A DNA stretch of 64,000 bases from Streptomyces bambusae (GTDB lineage Bacteria > Actinomycetota > Actinomycetes > Streptomycetales > Streptomycetaceae): NCBI RefSeq assembly GCF_020532645.1, contig NZ_JAJAUZ010000001.1:124001-188000 (forward strand), in the 5' to 3' direction. The position numbers were made by a program, and so were the translations under genes. Positions 50,464-58,821 of the stretch are shown one piece after another; the stretch's first letter is position 1, and each line of letters starts with the position of its first letter. The notes beneath the pieces are model-generated. The model was not told where the DNA came from. It did no database searches and was given only the letters and a program-made list of their open reading frames with translations.

Positions 50464-52053
50464 ATGGCACCCGAACCCGAGGGAAACGGCGCCGGGATGT
50501 CAGACGTTCCCGAACAGTTCGGCGCGGGCGGGCTCGTGGGCGAGGGCCGCTACCGGCTGACGCACCGTCTCGGCCGCGGTGGCATGGCCGAGGTGTTCGC
50601 CGCCGAGGACGTCCGGCTCGGCCGGACCGTGGCCGTGAAGCTGCTGCGCGCCGACCTCGCCGAGGACCCGGTCTCCAAGGCCCGCTTCACGCGCGAGGCG
50701 CAGTCCGTCGCCGGCCTCAACCACCACGCCGTCGTCGCCGTGTACGACTCGGGCGAAGACCGGGTCGGGCCGAACGTCGTCCCCTACATCGTCATGGAGC
50801 TGGTTGAAGGCCGGACCATCCGCGACCTGTTGATCAGCGCCGAGGCGCCGGGGCCGGACCAGGCGCTCATCATCGTCTCCGGCGTCCTCGAAGCGCTCGC
50901 GTACTCGCACCAGCACGGCATCGTGCACCGCGACATCAAGCCCGCGAACGTCATCATCACCAACACGGGCGCCGTGAAGGTGATGGACTTCGGCATCGCC
51001 CGCGCCCTGCACGGCGCCCAGTCGACGATGACGCAGACCGGCATGGTCATGGGCACCCCGCAGTACCTCTCCCCGGAGCAGGCCCTCGGCAAGGCCGTCG
51101 ACCACCGCTCCGACCTGTACGCGACCGGCTGCCTGCTGTACGAACTCCTCGCGCTGCGCCCCCCGTTCACCGGCGAGACGCCGCTCGCGGTGGTGTACCA
51201 GCACGTCCAGGACGCGCCGGTGCCGCCGTCCACGGTGGCGCCCGGTGTGCCCGCGGAGCTCGACGGCCTGGTGATGCGCTCGCTGGCCAAGGACCCGGAC
51301 GACCGGTTCCAGAGCGCCGAGGAGATGCGCGGGCTGGTCCAGTACGCGCTCCAGATGCTGCACGACCAGGGCGGCCACACCGGCACCTGGAACACCGGCC
51401 CGGTCACCATGGCGCTGCCGCACGGCCAGGTCGGTCCGGCGCCCACCGCCGCCATGCCGATGGCCGGCCAGGGCCCGCAGCCGCACTACCCGTCGCACTC
51501 GACGACCTCGCAGTTCGGGCAGCCGATGGTGCCGCCGCTGAACCCGGACGACGGCTCCGCCTTCGGTGGCGGCGGCTACCACGACGGCAACGGCCACGGC
51601 GGCCAGGCTTCCGGCGGCGCCGGCCGCTGGAAGATGTGGCTGTTCGCCGCGCTCGCGGTCATCGCCATCACGGCGGGCGTCGTGTACGCGGTCGACAAGG
51701 CCGGCAGCGGCGGCGGCACGAACGAGGGCCCGCAGCAGAAGCCCGGGATCACCGACTCGAAGTCCCCGTCGGCCGACACCCCGAGCCCGGAGGGCAAGAG
51801 CCCCTCGCAGGAGGAGGAAGAGCCCTCGCAGGAGCAGCCCTCCTACGAGCCGTCGTACGAGCCCTCCAAGCCGCGCACCCAGGACCCGTCGCCGTCGCCG
51901 TCGTACGAGCCGCCGACCACGGAGCCCACGCACAGCGAGGAGCCGTCCACCGAGCCCTCGGAGCCCAGCCCGGACCCGGAGACCCCGGACACCGGCGAGA
52001 GCCCCGGCGCGGGCGGCGACCCGGCAGGCGAGGGCCAGGGCGCCACGCGCTAG
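50464..52053 (+). CDS. Ser/Thr protein kinase with Pro/Ser/Glu-rich extracellular tail
   Basis: A 529-residue kinase. The kinase domain (about 30-295) has GRGGMAEVF, Lys59, HRDIKPAN with Asp157, DFGIARAL and SPEQAL. After a Gly/Pro/His linker there is a membrane helix (about 390-410, MWLFAALAVIAITAGVVYAV). The exported tail of about 115 residues is Ser/Pro/Glu-rich with SYEPSYEPS repeats and no PASTA domain, so it probably spans or contacts the cell wall instead of binding muropeptides in the usual way. ATG 50464 is chosen; an ATG 11 codons later is an alternative. Confidence 0.92.
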   Translation: MAPEPEGNGAGMSDVPEQFGAGGLVGEGRYRLTHRLGRGGMAEVFAAEDVRLGRTVAVKLLRADLAEDPVSKARFTREAQSVAGLNHHAVVAVYDSGEDRVGPNVVPYIVMELVEGRTIRDLLISAEAPGPDQALIIVSGVLEALAYSHQHGIVHRDIKPANVIITNTGAVKVMDFGIARALHGAQSTMTQTGMVMGTPQYLSPEQALGKAVDHRSDLYATGCLLYELLALRPPFTGETPLAVVYQHVQDAPVPPSTVAPGVPAELDGLVMRSLAKDPDDRFQSAEEMRGLVQYALQMLHDQGGHTGTWNTGPVTMALPHGQVGPAPTAAMPMAGQGPQPHYPSHSTTSQFGQPMVPPLNPDDGSAFGGGGYHDGNGHGGQASGGAGRWKMWLFAALAVIAITAGVVYAVDKAGSGGGTNEGPQQKPGITDSKSPSADTPSPEGKSPSQEEEEPSQEQPSYEPSYEPSKPRTQDPSPSPSYEPPTTEPTHSEEPSTEPSEPSPDPETPDTGESPGAGGDPAGEGQGATR

Positions 52054-52082
52054 GCACGGGCCGCCGCGGGCCGGTACGGGCG

Positions 52083-52502
52083 TCAGAGCGCGTGCTGGAA
52101 CGCCCGCCCCACCGGGGCGGCGGCCATCGTGTGCACGGTGACGAACTGGGGCTCGATCCGCATGTGGACCGGGTCGAACAGCTCGCCGTCCACGTAGTGC
52201 GGCGCCGGCCCGAACAGCTCCAGCTCGCCGGTCGTCGGCTCCACGACCTCGGCCGTACCGGTGAACTGCACCGACCACAGGTGCGGGTCACCGGTGTTGA
52301 AGTTGTCCGCCCCGTACGCGACGACGCTGCCGCTGCACGCCTGGTGGTAGCCGAACCCGGCGTGCATGCGCAGCACGACGCGGTCGGCCACCACGATGTG
52401 GCGGGCGGCGGCGAGGAACGGCAGCGCGCGCATGCTGGTGGCGACGCGGCCGTACGGCACCCGGCGCAGCAGGTCGAGGGCGTGGAGCTCCTGGGGGGAC
52501 AT
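52083..52502 (-). CDS. Pyridoxamine 5'-phosphate oxidase-fold protein
   Basis: A 139-residue flavin-binding split-barrel protein. The pattern LLRRVPYGRVATSMRALPFL (12-31), HIVVADRVVLRM and WSVQFTGTAEVVE fits the PNPOx-like/nitroreductase-like family of small FMN or F420 proteins, whose substrates are mostly unknown. It is convergent with the kinase gene (29-base gap) and follows the DevR-like regulator on the same strand with a 98-base gap. Hypoxia regulators of the DevR type often control such genes; this link is inference. Confidence 0.82.
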   Translation of the reverse strand: MSPQELHALDLLRRVPYGRVATSMRALPFLAAARHIVVADRVVLRMHAGFGYHQACSGSVVAYGADNFNTGDPHLWSVQFTGTAEVVEPTTGELELFGPAPHYVDGELFDPVHMRIEPQFVTVHTMAAAPVGRAFQHAL

Positions 52503-52600
52503 GCCCCCACTCTCGGGTACCGACAGGCTGCCGGGAAGGGGATCCGGACCCCGCCACCGGGGCCATTGGTCCCGTGTGGGCGCCCCGCGGGCGCCCCGGT

Positions 52601-53260
52601 TCAGTGCTTCTCGGCCTGCAGCCTGGCCACGTAAGCCGCCGCCTGGGAGCGCCGCTCCATGCCCAGCTTGGACAGCAGGCTGGACACGTAGTTCTTGATC
52701 GTCTTCTCGGCGAGGTGCAGCCGCTCGCCGATCACGCGGTTGGTCAGGCCCTCGCCGATCAGGTCGAGGATCTTGCGCTCCTGCTCGGTGAGGTTCGCGA
52801 GCCGGTCGTCGCCCTTGCCGTTCTTGCCGTCGCGCAGCCGCTCCAGCACCCGGGCGGTGGCCACGGGGTCCAGCAGCGACTTGCCGGCCGCCACGTCGCG
52901 CACCGCGTTCAGCAGTTCGTTCCCCCGGATGGCCTTCAGGACGTAACCCGAGGCCCCGGCCATGATCGCGTCGAAGAGCGCCTCGTCGTCCGCGAACGAG
53001 GTCAGCATGAGGCACTTGATGTCCTCGTTCAGCGAGCGGACCTCCCGGCACACCTCGACCCCGCTGCCGTCGGGCAGCCGTACGTCGAGGACCGCCACGT
53101 CCGGGCGGGTGGCCGGAATGCGCACCAAAGCGTCGGCGGCCGTGCCGGCCTCACCCACCACTTCGATGTCCGATTCGCTCGACAGCAGCTCATAGACGCC
53201 ACGACGTACTACTTCGTGGTCGTCAAGCAGGAATACAGTGATTTTTCCGTCTTCGCGCAC
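52601..53260 (-). CDS. DevR/DosR-like LuxR-family response regulator
   Basis: A 219-residue regulator without an adjacent kinase gene. The receiver has LLDDHEVVRRG, phospho-acceptor Asp59 (VAVLDVRLPDG), LTSFADDEA and YVLKAIRG. The LuxR helix-turn-helix (about 150-210) contains LTEQERKILDLIGEGLTN and LAEKTIKNYVSSLLSKLG, which closely resembles mycobacterial DevR. The GTG start has no clear ribosome site. It diverges from bkdA2 over 323 bases. Orphan regulators of this type respond to redox or hypoxia via kinases elsewhere. Confidence 0.9.
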   Translation of the reverse strand: MREDGKITVFLLDDHEVVRRGVYELLSSESDIEVVGEAGTAADALVRIPATRPDVAVLDVRLPDGSGVEVCREVRSLNEDIKCLMLTSFADDEALFDAIMAGASGYVLKAIRGNELLNAVRDVAAGKSLLDPVATARVLERLRDGKNGKGDDRLANLTEQERKILDLIGEGLTNRVIGERLHLAEKTIKNYVSSLLSKLGMERRSQAAAYVARLQAEKH

Positions 53261-53583
53261 TACGCCAGTTTCACATACTCACCCCTTCCCTGCCGCAGTT
53301 ACCCGGGATAACGTGCCGTTGTTCCGGCCCCCTGCAAGGCTGTGACCAGTGGTTGTTCCAGAAACCTCGGATTTACTTGGAAATCCAAGTAAAAACGCAG
53401 GTCAGATGGGGTTTCGCAGTTATGCGGAGCGCTGGGTAACGTGCTTGGTGCAGGGCACTCGCCGGGGCGACTGTCACGCCTGATTCCCGTCAAGCCGCAC
53501 CCACCCCGTGCGCCTGTACGGATCCAGGCGAGCCGCACTGGTCCCCGGACGACCCCGGGTGCCGGACCGACGGAGGAGCACAC
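53261..53583. other. Divergent regulatory region, DevR-like / second bkd operon
   Basis: A 323-base gap with notable AT-rich DNA around 53360-53430. It contains the palindrome at 53372-53393 and an inverted repeat CGCCTG...CAGGCG (about 53511-53530) in the presumed bkd leader. No open frame is convincing. Confidence 0.55.
53372..53393. promoter_or_regulatory. AT-rich perfect palindrome upstream of second bkd operon
   Basis: TTTACTTGGA (53372-53381) and TCCAAGTAAA (53384-53393) are exact inverted repeats separated by AA. It is 190 bases upstream of the E1 alpha start. The length and symmetry suit an Lrp-type or LuxR-type dimer site. Confidence 0.65.
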
Positions 53584-54762
53584 GTGACCGTGGAGAGCAC
53601 TGCCGCGCGCAAGCCGCGACGCAGCAGCGGCACCAAGCGAGCGACCGGGAAGACCGCCGCCGCTGCCACCCAGAGTGCCGAGCCCCAGCTCGTACAGCTG
53701 CTGACGCCTGAAGGGGAGCGGGTCGCGGACGCCACGTCCGCCGAGTTCGCCCCCTACGTCGCCGACATCACCGCCGACGACCTGCGCGGGCTGTACCGCG
53801 ACATGGTCCTGACCCGCCGCTTCGACGCCGAGGCCACCGCCCTGCAGCGCCAGGGCGAGCTGGGCCTGTGGGCCTCGCTGCTCGGCCAGGAGGCCGCGCA
53901 GATCGGCTCCGGCCGCGCGCTGCGCGACGACGACTACGTCTTCCCGACCTACCGGGAGCACGGCGTCGCCTGGTGCCGCGGGGTGGACCCGACCAACCTG
54001 CTGGGCATGTTCCGCGGTGTGAACCACGGCGGCTGGGACCCTAACGGGAACAACTTCCACCTGTACACGATCGTCATCGGCTCGCAGACGCTGCACGCGA
54101 CCGGCTACGCGATGGGCATCACCAAGGACGGCGCGGACTCCGCCGTCATCGCGTACTTCGGCGACGGCGCGTCCAGCCAGGGCGACGTCAACGAGGCCTT
54201 CACGTTCTCCGCGGTCTACAACGCCCCCGTGGTGTTCTTCTGCCAGAACAACCAGTGGGCGATCTCCGAGCCCACCGAGCGCCAGACCCGCGTGCCGCTG
54301 TACCAGCGCGCCTCCGGCTTCGGCTTCCCCGGCATCCGCGTCGACGGCAACGACGTCCTCGCCTGCCTCGCCGTGACCCGCTGGGCCCTGGAGCGGGCCC
54401 GCAACGGCGAGGGCCCGACCCTGGTCGAGGCCTTCACCTACCGCATGGGCGCCCACACCACCTCCGACGACCCGACGAAGTACCGCCGGGACGAGGAGCG
54501 CGCCGCCTGGGAGCACAAGGACCCGATCGAGCGCCTGAAGACCCACCTGCTGGCCTCCGGCGGTGCCGACGAGGAGTTCTTCGCCGCCCTGGAAGCCGAG
54601 AGCGAGACGCTCGGCAAGCGCGTCCGCGAGGCCGTGCGCGCCATGCCCGACCCGGACACCATGGCCATTTTCGAGAACGTCTACGCGGACGGACACGCGC
54701 TCGTCGACGAGGAGCGCGCCCAGTTCGCCGCCTACCTCGCGTCCTTCGAGGAGGGCAACTGA
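53584..54762 (+). CDS. bkdA: Branched-chain 2-oxo acid dehydrogenase E1 alpha (operon 2)
   Basis: A 392-residue E1 alpha. A basic Ala/Thr/Lys-rich N-terminal extension of about 35 residues precedes the ThDP domain. The motif GDGASSQGDVNEAFTF is intact, with QNNQWAISEPTERQT and YRMGAHTTSDDPTKY following. It differs clearly from the operon 1 paralogue (GDGGTSEGDFHEALNFA). The GTG at 53584 is preceded by GGAGGA. The products act with the next two genes as E1-E2 on branched-chain or related 2-oxo acids; a pyruvate role cannot be fully excluded. Confidence 0.92.
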   Translation: MTVESTAARKPRRSSGTKRATGKTAAAATQSAEPQLVQLLTPEGERVADATSAEFAPYVADITADDLRGLYRDMVLTRRFDAEATALQRQGELGLWASLLGQEAAQIGSGRALRDDDYVFPTYREHGVAWCRGVDPTNLLGMFRGVNHGGWDPNGNNFHLYTIVIGSQTLHATGYAMGITKDGADSAVIAYFGDGASSQGDVNEAFTFSAVYNAPVVFFCQNNQWAISEPTERQTRVPLYQRASGFGFPGIRVDGNDVLACLAVTRWALERARNGEGPTLVEAFTYRMGAHTTSDDPTKYRRDEERAAWEHKDPIERLKTHLLASGGADEEFFAALEAESETLGKRVREAVRAMPDPDTMAIFENVYADGHALVDEERAQFAAYLASFEEGN

Positions 54763-54764
54763 CC

Positions 54765-55745
54765 ATGGCCATCGAAAAGATGTCGATCGCGAAGGCGCTC
54801 AACGAGTCGCTGCGCAAGGCCCTGGACACGGACCCGAAGGTCCTGATCATGGGCGAGGACGTCGGCAAGCTCGGCGGCGTCTTCCGCATCACCGACGGTC
54901 TCCAGAAGGACTTCGGCGAGGACCGGGTGATCGACACCCCGCTCGCCGAGTCCGGCATCGTCGGCACCGCCATCGGCCTGGCCCTGCGCGGCTACCGGCC
55001 GGTCGTGGAGATCCAGTTCGACGGGTTCGTCTTCCCCGCGTACGACCAGATCGTCACGCAGCTCGCGAAGATGCACGCCCGCGCCCTCGGCAAGGTCAAG
55101 ATGCCGGTCGTCGTGCGCATCCCGTACGGCGGCGCGATCGGCGCCGTCGAGCACCACTCCGAGTCGCCCGAGGCACTGTTCGCGCACGTGGCCGGCCTCA
55201 AGGTGGTCTCCCCCTCGAACGCCTCCGACGCGTACTGGATGATGCAGCAGGCCATCCAGAGCGACGACCCGGTGATCTTCTTCGAGCCGAAGCGGCGCTA
55301 CTGGGACAAGGGCGAGGTCGACACCGAGGCCATCCCGGGCGAGCTGCACAAGGCGCGGGTGGCCCGCGAGGGCAGCGACCTGACGCTCGCGGCGTACGGG
55401 CCGATGGTGAAGCTCTGCCTGGAGGCGGCCGCGGCCGCCGCCGAGGAGGGCAAGTCGGTGGAGGTCGTGGACCTGCGCTCGATGTCGCCGGTGGACTTCG
55501 ACGGGGTGCAGGCGTCGGTGGAGAAGACCCGCCGCCTGGTCGTGGTGCACGAGGCGCCGGTGTTCCTGGGTGTCGGTTCCGAGATCGCCGCTCGCATCAC
55601 GGAGCGCTGCTTCTACCACCTGGAGGCGCCGGTGCTCCGGGTCGGCGGCTTCCACACGCCGTACCCGCCGGCCCGCCTGGAGGACGAGTACCTGCCGGGC
55701 CTGGACCGCGTGCTCGACGCCGTCGACCGCTCGCTGGCGTACTGA
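54765..55745 (+). CDS. bkdB: Branched-chain 2-oxo acid dehydrogenase E1 beta (operon 2)
   Basis: A 326-residue E1 beta. Motifs IMGEDVGKLGGVFRITDGL, IPYGGAIGAVEHHSESPEAL and VVHEAPVFLGVGSEIAARI parallel those of the operon 1 protein. It starts two bases after the E1 alpha stop and ends 11 bases before the E2 gene. Confidence 0.94.
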   Translation: MAIEKMSIAKALNESLRKALDTDPKVLIMGEDVGKLGGVFRITDGLQKDFGEDRVIDTPLAESGIVGTAIGLALRGYRPVVEIQFDGFVFPAYDQIVTQLAKMHARALGKVKMPVVVRIPYGGAIGAVEHHSESPEALFAHVAGLKVVSPSNASDAYWMMQQAIQSDDPVIFFEPKRRYWDKGEVDTEAIPGELHKARVAREGSDLTLAAYGPMVKLCLEAAAAAAEEGKSVEVVDLRSMSPVDFDGVQASVEKTRRLVVVHEAPVFLGVGSEIAARITERCFYHLEAPVLRVGGFHTPYPPARLEDEYLPGLDRVLDAVDRSLAY

Positions 55746-55756
55746 GGAGAGGGTCC

Positions 55757-57196
55757 GTGACGACGATGACGACGAACAGCGCGGTCCGCGAGTTCAAGAT
55801 GCCCGACGTGGGCGAGGGCCTCACCGAGGCCGAGATCCTCAAGTGGTACGTCCAGCCCGGTGACACCGTCACCGACGGCCAGGTCGTGTGCGAGGTGGAG
55901 ACGGCGAAGGCGGCCGTGGAGCTGCCGATCCCGTTCGACGGGGTGGTCGCCGAGCTGCGCTTCCCCGAGGGCACGACGGTCGACGTCGGCCAGGTGATCA
56001 TCACGGTGGCCACCGGTGACGCGGCCGCGGCTCCGGTGGCCCCGGTCGCCGAGGCTGCTCCGGCCGCCGCTCCGGCCGCCGAGGAGGCCGAGCCCGAGGG
56101 CCGCCAGCCGGTGCTCGTCGGGTACGGCGTGTCCCAGGGCGCGTCGAAGCGGCGCGCCCGCAAGGCACCGGCCGGTGCGCCGGCCGCTGCCCCGGTCGCC
56201 GCCGCCCCCGCTCCGGCCCCCGTGATCCCGGCGCCCGCCGCCCCGGTCTCCCTGAACGGGAACGGGCACGCCCCGGCCGGTGAGCGTCCGCTCGCCAAGC
56301 CGCCGGTCCGCAAGCTGGCCAAGGACCTCGGCATCGACCTCGCCGCGGTGGTCCCCACCGGCCCCGGCGGGATCATCACCCGCGAGGACGTCCACGCGGC
56401 CGCCGCCCCGGCGCCGGCCGCCGTGGCCGCCGCTCCGGCCGCCGAGCCCGTGGCCGCCCCGGTCGCGGCTGCCGCCCCGGCCGTGGACGCGGCCGCGCGG
56501 GAGACCCGTATCCCCGTCAAGGGCGTACGGAAGGCCACCGCGGCGGCGATGGTCGGGTCGGCCTTCACCGCTCCGCACGTCACCGAGTTCATCACGCTCG
56601 ACGTGACGCGCACGATGAAGCTGGTCCAGGAGCTCAAGGACGACCCGGACCTCGCCGGTCTGCGGATCAACCCGCTGCTGCTGATCGCGAAGGCGGTGCT
56701 CGTCGCCGTCCGCCGCAACCCGGAGGTCAACGCCTCCTGGGACGAGGCGAACCAGGAGATCGTGCTCAAGCACTACGTGAACCTGGGCATCGCCGCGGCC
56801 ACCCCGCGCGGCCTGATCGTCCCGAACATCAAGGACGCTCACGCCAAGACCCTCGCGGAGCTGTCGCAGTCCCTGTCCGACCTGGTCGGCACGGCCCGCG
56901 AGGGCAAGACCTCCCCGGCGGACATGCAGGGCGGCACGCTCACGATCACCAACGTCGGCGTCTTCGGCGTCGACACCGGCACGCCGATCATCAACCCGGG
57001 CGAGTCCGCGATCCTCGCCGTCGGCGCGATCAAGGCCCAGCCGTGGGTCCACAAGGGCAAGGTCAAGCCCCGCCAGGTCACCACCCTGGCCCTCTCCTTC
57101 GACCACCGCCTCATCGACGGCGAACTCGGCTCCAAGTTCCTGGCCGACATCGCCGCCGTCCTGGAACACCCGCGCCGCCTGGTCACCTGGGCGTAG
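55757..57196 (+). CDS. bkdC: Dihydrolipoamide acyltransferase E2 (operon 2)
   Basis: A 479-residue E2. The lipoyl domain (about 10-88) has Lys51 in VETAKAAVE. A long Ala/Pro hinge (about 90-125 and 135-175), a peripheral subunit-binding domain (about 180-215, PPVRKLAKDLGIDLAAV), a second Ala/Pro linker and the catalytic domain (about 250-479) with SFDHRLIDGELG follow. The GTG start has GAGGAGAGG upstream. As with operon 1 no E3 gene is present. A 19-bp perfect hairpin follows the stop. Confidence 0.94.
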   Translation: MTTMTTNSAVREFKMPDVGEGLTEAEILKWYVQPGDTVTDGQVVCEVETAKAAVELPIPFDGVVAELRFPEGTTVDVGQVIITVATGDAAAAPVAPVAEAAPAAAPAAEEAEPEGRQPVLVGYGVSQGASKRRARKAPAGAPAAAPVAAAPAPAPVIPAPAAPVSLNGNGHAPAGERPLAKPPVRKLAKDLGIDLAAVVPTGPGGIITREDVHAAAAPAPAAVAAAPAAEPVAAPVAAAAPAVDAAARETRIPVKGVRKATAAAMVGSAFTAPHVTEFITLDVTRTMKLVQELKDDPDLAGLRINPLLLIAKAVLVAVRRNPEVNASWDEANQEIVLKHYVNLGIAAATPRGLIVPNIKDAHAKTLAELSQSLSDLVGTAREGKTSPADMQGGTLTITNVGVFGVDTGTPIINPGESAILAVGAIKAQPWVHKGKVKPRQVTTLALSFDHRLIDGELGSKFLADIAAVLEHPRRLVTWA

Positions 57197-57215
57197 CACC
57201 CCGCCAGGCCGCGAA

Positions 57216-57255
57216 CGGGAGGACCCCCGCCGGAGATCCGGCGGGGGTCCTCCCG
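57216..57255. terminator. Strong hairpin terminator after second bkd operon
   Basis: Two perfect 19-base arms (57216-57234 and 57237-57255, beginning CGGGAGGACCC) flank a two-base loop. It lies between the convergent bkdC and the hypothetical gene at 57279 and should terminate both. Confidence 0.85.
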
Positions 57256-57278
57256 GTTTCCGGCCGGCCGGCCGGTGG

Positions 57279-57704
57279 TCAGATCTCGCGGATCCGCTGC
57301 CGCCACCAGGCGGCGGCGGCATAGGGGCTTGCCTCGGCGATCAGGGGGTTGGGCAGGGTACGGCGCCGGAACTCGTCGTCGAGGCGGGCGACGAGCGCGT
57401 ACAGGTCTCTGCGGGCCGCAGGCGGGAGGTGCCGGAGGGCGTCTTCGAGGGTGTCCCGGGCTTCCACCGGGTCACAGCAGCAGGTGTCGTGGGGGAGGTA
57501 AAGGTGGCGGCCGGGGAGCTTCAGGAAGCGCTCGTAGCGCAACAGGGCCTCGGCAACGGCACCGTGCCACAGGTGTCGGGCTTCGGTCCGGCGGACGGCG
57601 GCTTGAGTACGGCGGGCAACGCCGTGGATCTGGCGGACGGGGCGGGTCGTGGTGCGGGCCGACCGCAACCGGGCGCGGACGGCGCCGGGCGGCTTACGCG
57701 CCAT
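57279..57704 (-). CDS. Hypothetical protein with Cys triplet
   Basis: A 141-residue basic protein that I do not recognise. It is Arg-rich throughout, has a predicted helical C-terminal half (LEDALRHLPPAARRDLYALV) and a DTCCCDPVEA segment with three consecutive Cys (about 73-75). ATG 57704 has GAAAGG upstream. It is separated from the following gene by 160 bases. The Cys cluster could bind a metal, but no known motif is matched. Confidence 0.7.
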   Translation of the reverse strand: MARKPPGAVRARLRSARTTTRPVRQIHGVARRTQAAVRRTEARHLWHGAVAEALLRYERFLKLPGRHLYLPHDTCCCDPVEARDTLEDALRHLPPAARRDLYALVARLDDEFRRRTLPNPLIAEASPYAAAAWWRQRIREI

Positions 57705-57864
57705 GGGCCTTTCGGAGGAACGTCATGACGGTCAACCTATCAAGGGCGCCGGGCGGGCACCGGCGCCCGTCGTTGCGGGTGGCCCCCGGAAATCCCTTGG
57801 CCGGTAGGCCCCATGCATGTGAGGATCACCGGTGTTGATCTTCTTCTGTGTGCCCGGAGGCCGC

Positions 57865-58821
57865 ATGCTGTTTCGCCCCGTCGTCCTTGCCGAGCTGGAC
57901 CGGATCGCCGCCTACCCGGCGGACGGGCCGGTGCCCTTGATCGGGGAGGAGCGTTTCCGCGGTGATTTCGCGGAGCGGCAGTACCGGCCCGAGTGGTCGT
58001 GGGTGGCCGAAGGGGACGACGGGGAGTGGGTGGCCCGGGCGCTGTGGTGGGGTCGGGCGGACAGTACGCATCCGGCCGCCCTGGACTGCCTGCACGTGAG
58101 CGGGGCCGTGGCTGATCCGGCCGCGGTCGCCGCGGGGCTGCTGGAGGCGGGGCACGGGGCGCTGAAGGCGGCCGGGGCCACGACGCTGCCCCTGTACAAC
58201 CTCCTCTCCCTGCCCGGGACGTGGGAGAGCGACCCGGCGACCGCCGACGCCGTGTCCTGGCGGCGGGAGGCCGTCCGCCGGGCCGGGCTGACGCGGGAGT
58301 TCGAACGGCTCCAGCTTGCCTGGACGCCGGCCGCCCCGCTGCCGCCGGAGCCGACGCGGCTGGTGTTCTCCGAGGCCGAAGACGAGGCGTTCCTCGACGT
58401 GTTCCGGCGGGTGGCCGAGGGCTCGCTCGACGTGCACACCCGGGGCGAGGTCGCCGCGCACGGCGTGGAGACCCTGGCCCGCGAGGACCTGGAGTACTAC
58501 CGGGACGCCCCCGGCGAGCGCTCCTGGTGGCGCCTGGCGCACCTCCCCGACGGCACCCTCGCCGGCTTCGCCATCCCCTCCGCGACCCCGTACGCCCGGA
58601 ACGTCGGCTACCTCGGTGTCCTCCCGGAGCTGCGCGGCCGCGGCCTCATCGACGACCTGCTCGCCTGGATCACCCGCTTCCACGCCGAAGCGGGCGCCGA
58701 CCGCATCACCGCGACCACGGACCGCGTGAACGCCCCGATGGCCAACGCGTTCGCCCGCGCCGGCTACGAGACCACGGAGATCCGCATCAACTTCGAGCCG
58801 GAGCCGGCTGCTTCGGAGTGA
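57865..58821 (+). CDS. GNAT-family N-acetyltransferase
   Basis: A 318-residue acetyltransferase with two GNAT-like halves; the C-terminal one (about 180-305) has the acetyl-CoA loop VLPELRGRGLIDDLL and NAPMANAFARAGYE. The N-terminal half retains the fold pattern but not the loop. The ATG at 57865 follows CGGAGG by five bases; a longer reading from 57832 lacks a ribosome site. It overlaps the convergent gene at 58787 by 35 bases. The substrate is unknown. Confidence 0.88.
   Translation: MLFRPVVLAELDRIAAYPADGPVPLIGEERFRGDFAERQYRPEWSWVAEGDDGEWVARALWWGRADSTHPAALDCLHVSGAVADPAAVAAGLLEAGHGALKAAGATTLPLYNLLSLPGTWESDPATADAVSWRREAVRRAGLTREFERLQLAWTPAAPLPPEPTRLVFSEAEDEAFLDVFRRVAEGSLDVHTRGEVAAHGVETLAREDLEYYRDAPGERSWWRLAHLPDGTLAGFAIPSATPYARNVGYLGVLPELRGRGLIDDLLAWITRFHAEAGADRITATTDRVNAPMANAFARAGYETTEIRINFEPEPAASE

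Noticed and set aside
57832..57864. Upstream start for the GNAT protein adding 11 residues
   Set aside because: No ribosome site, while ATG 57865 has CGGAGG with ideal spacing.
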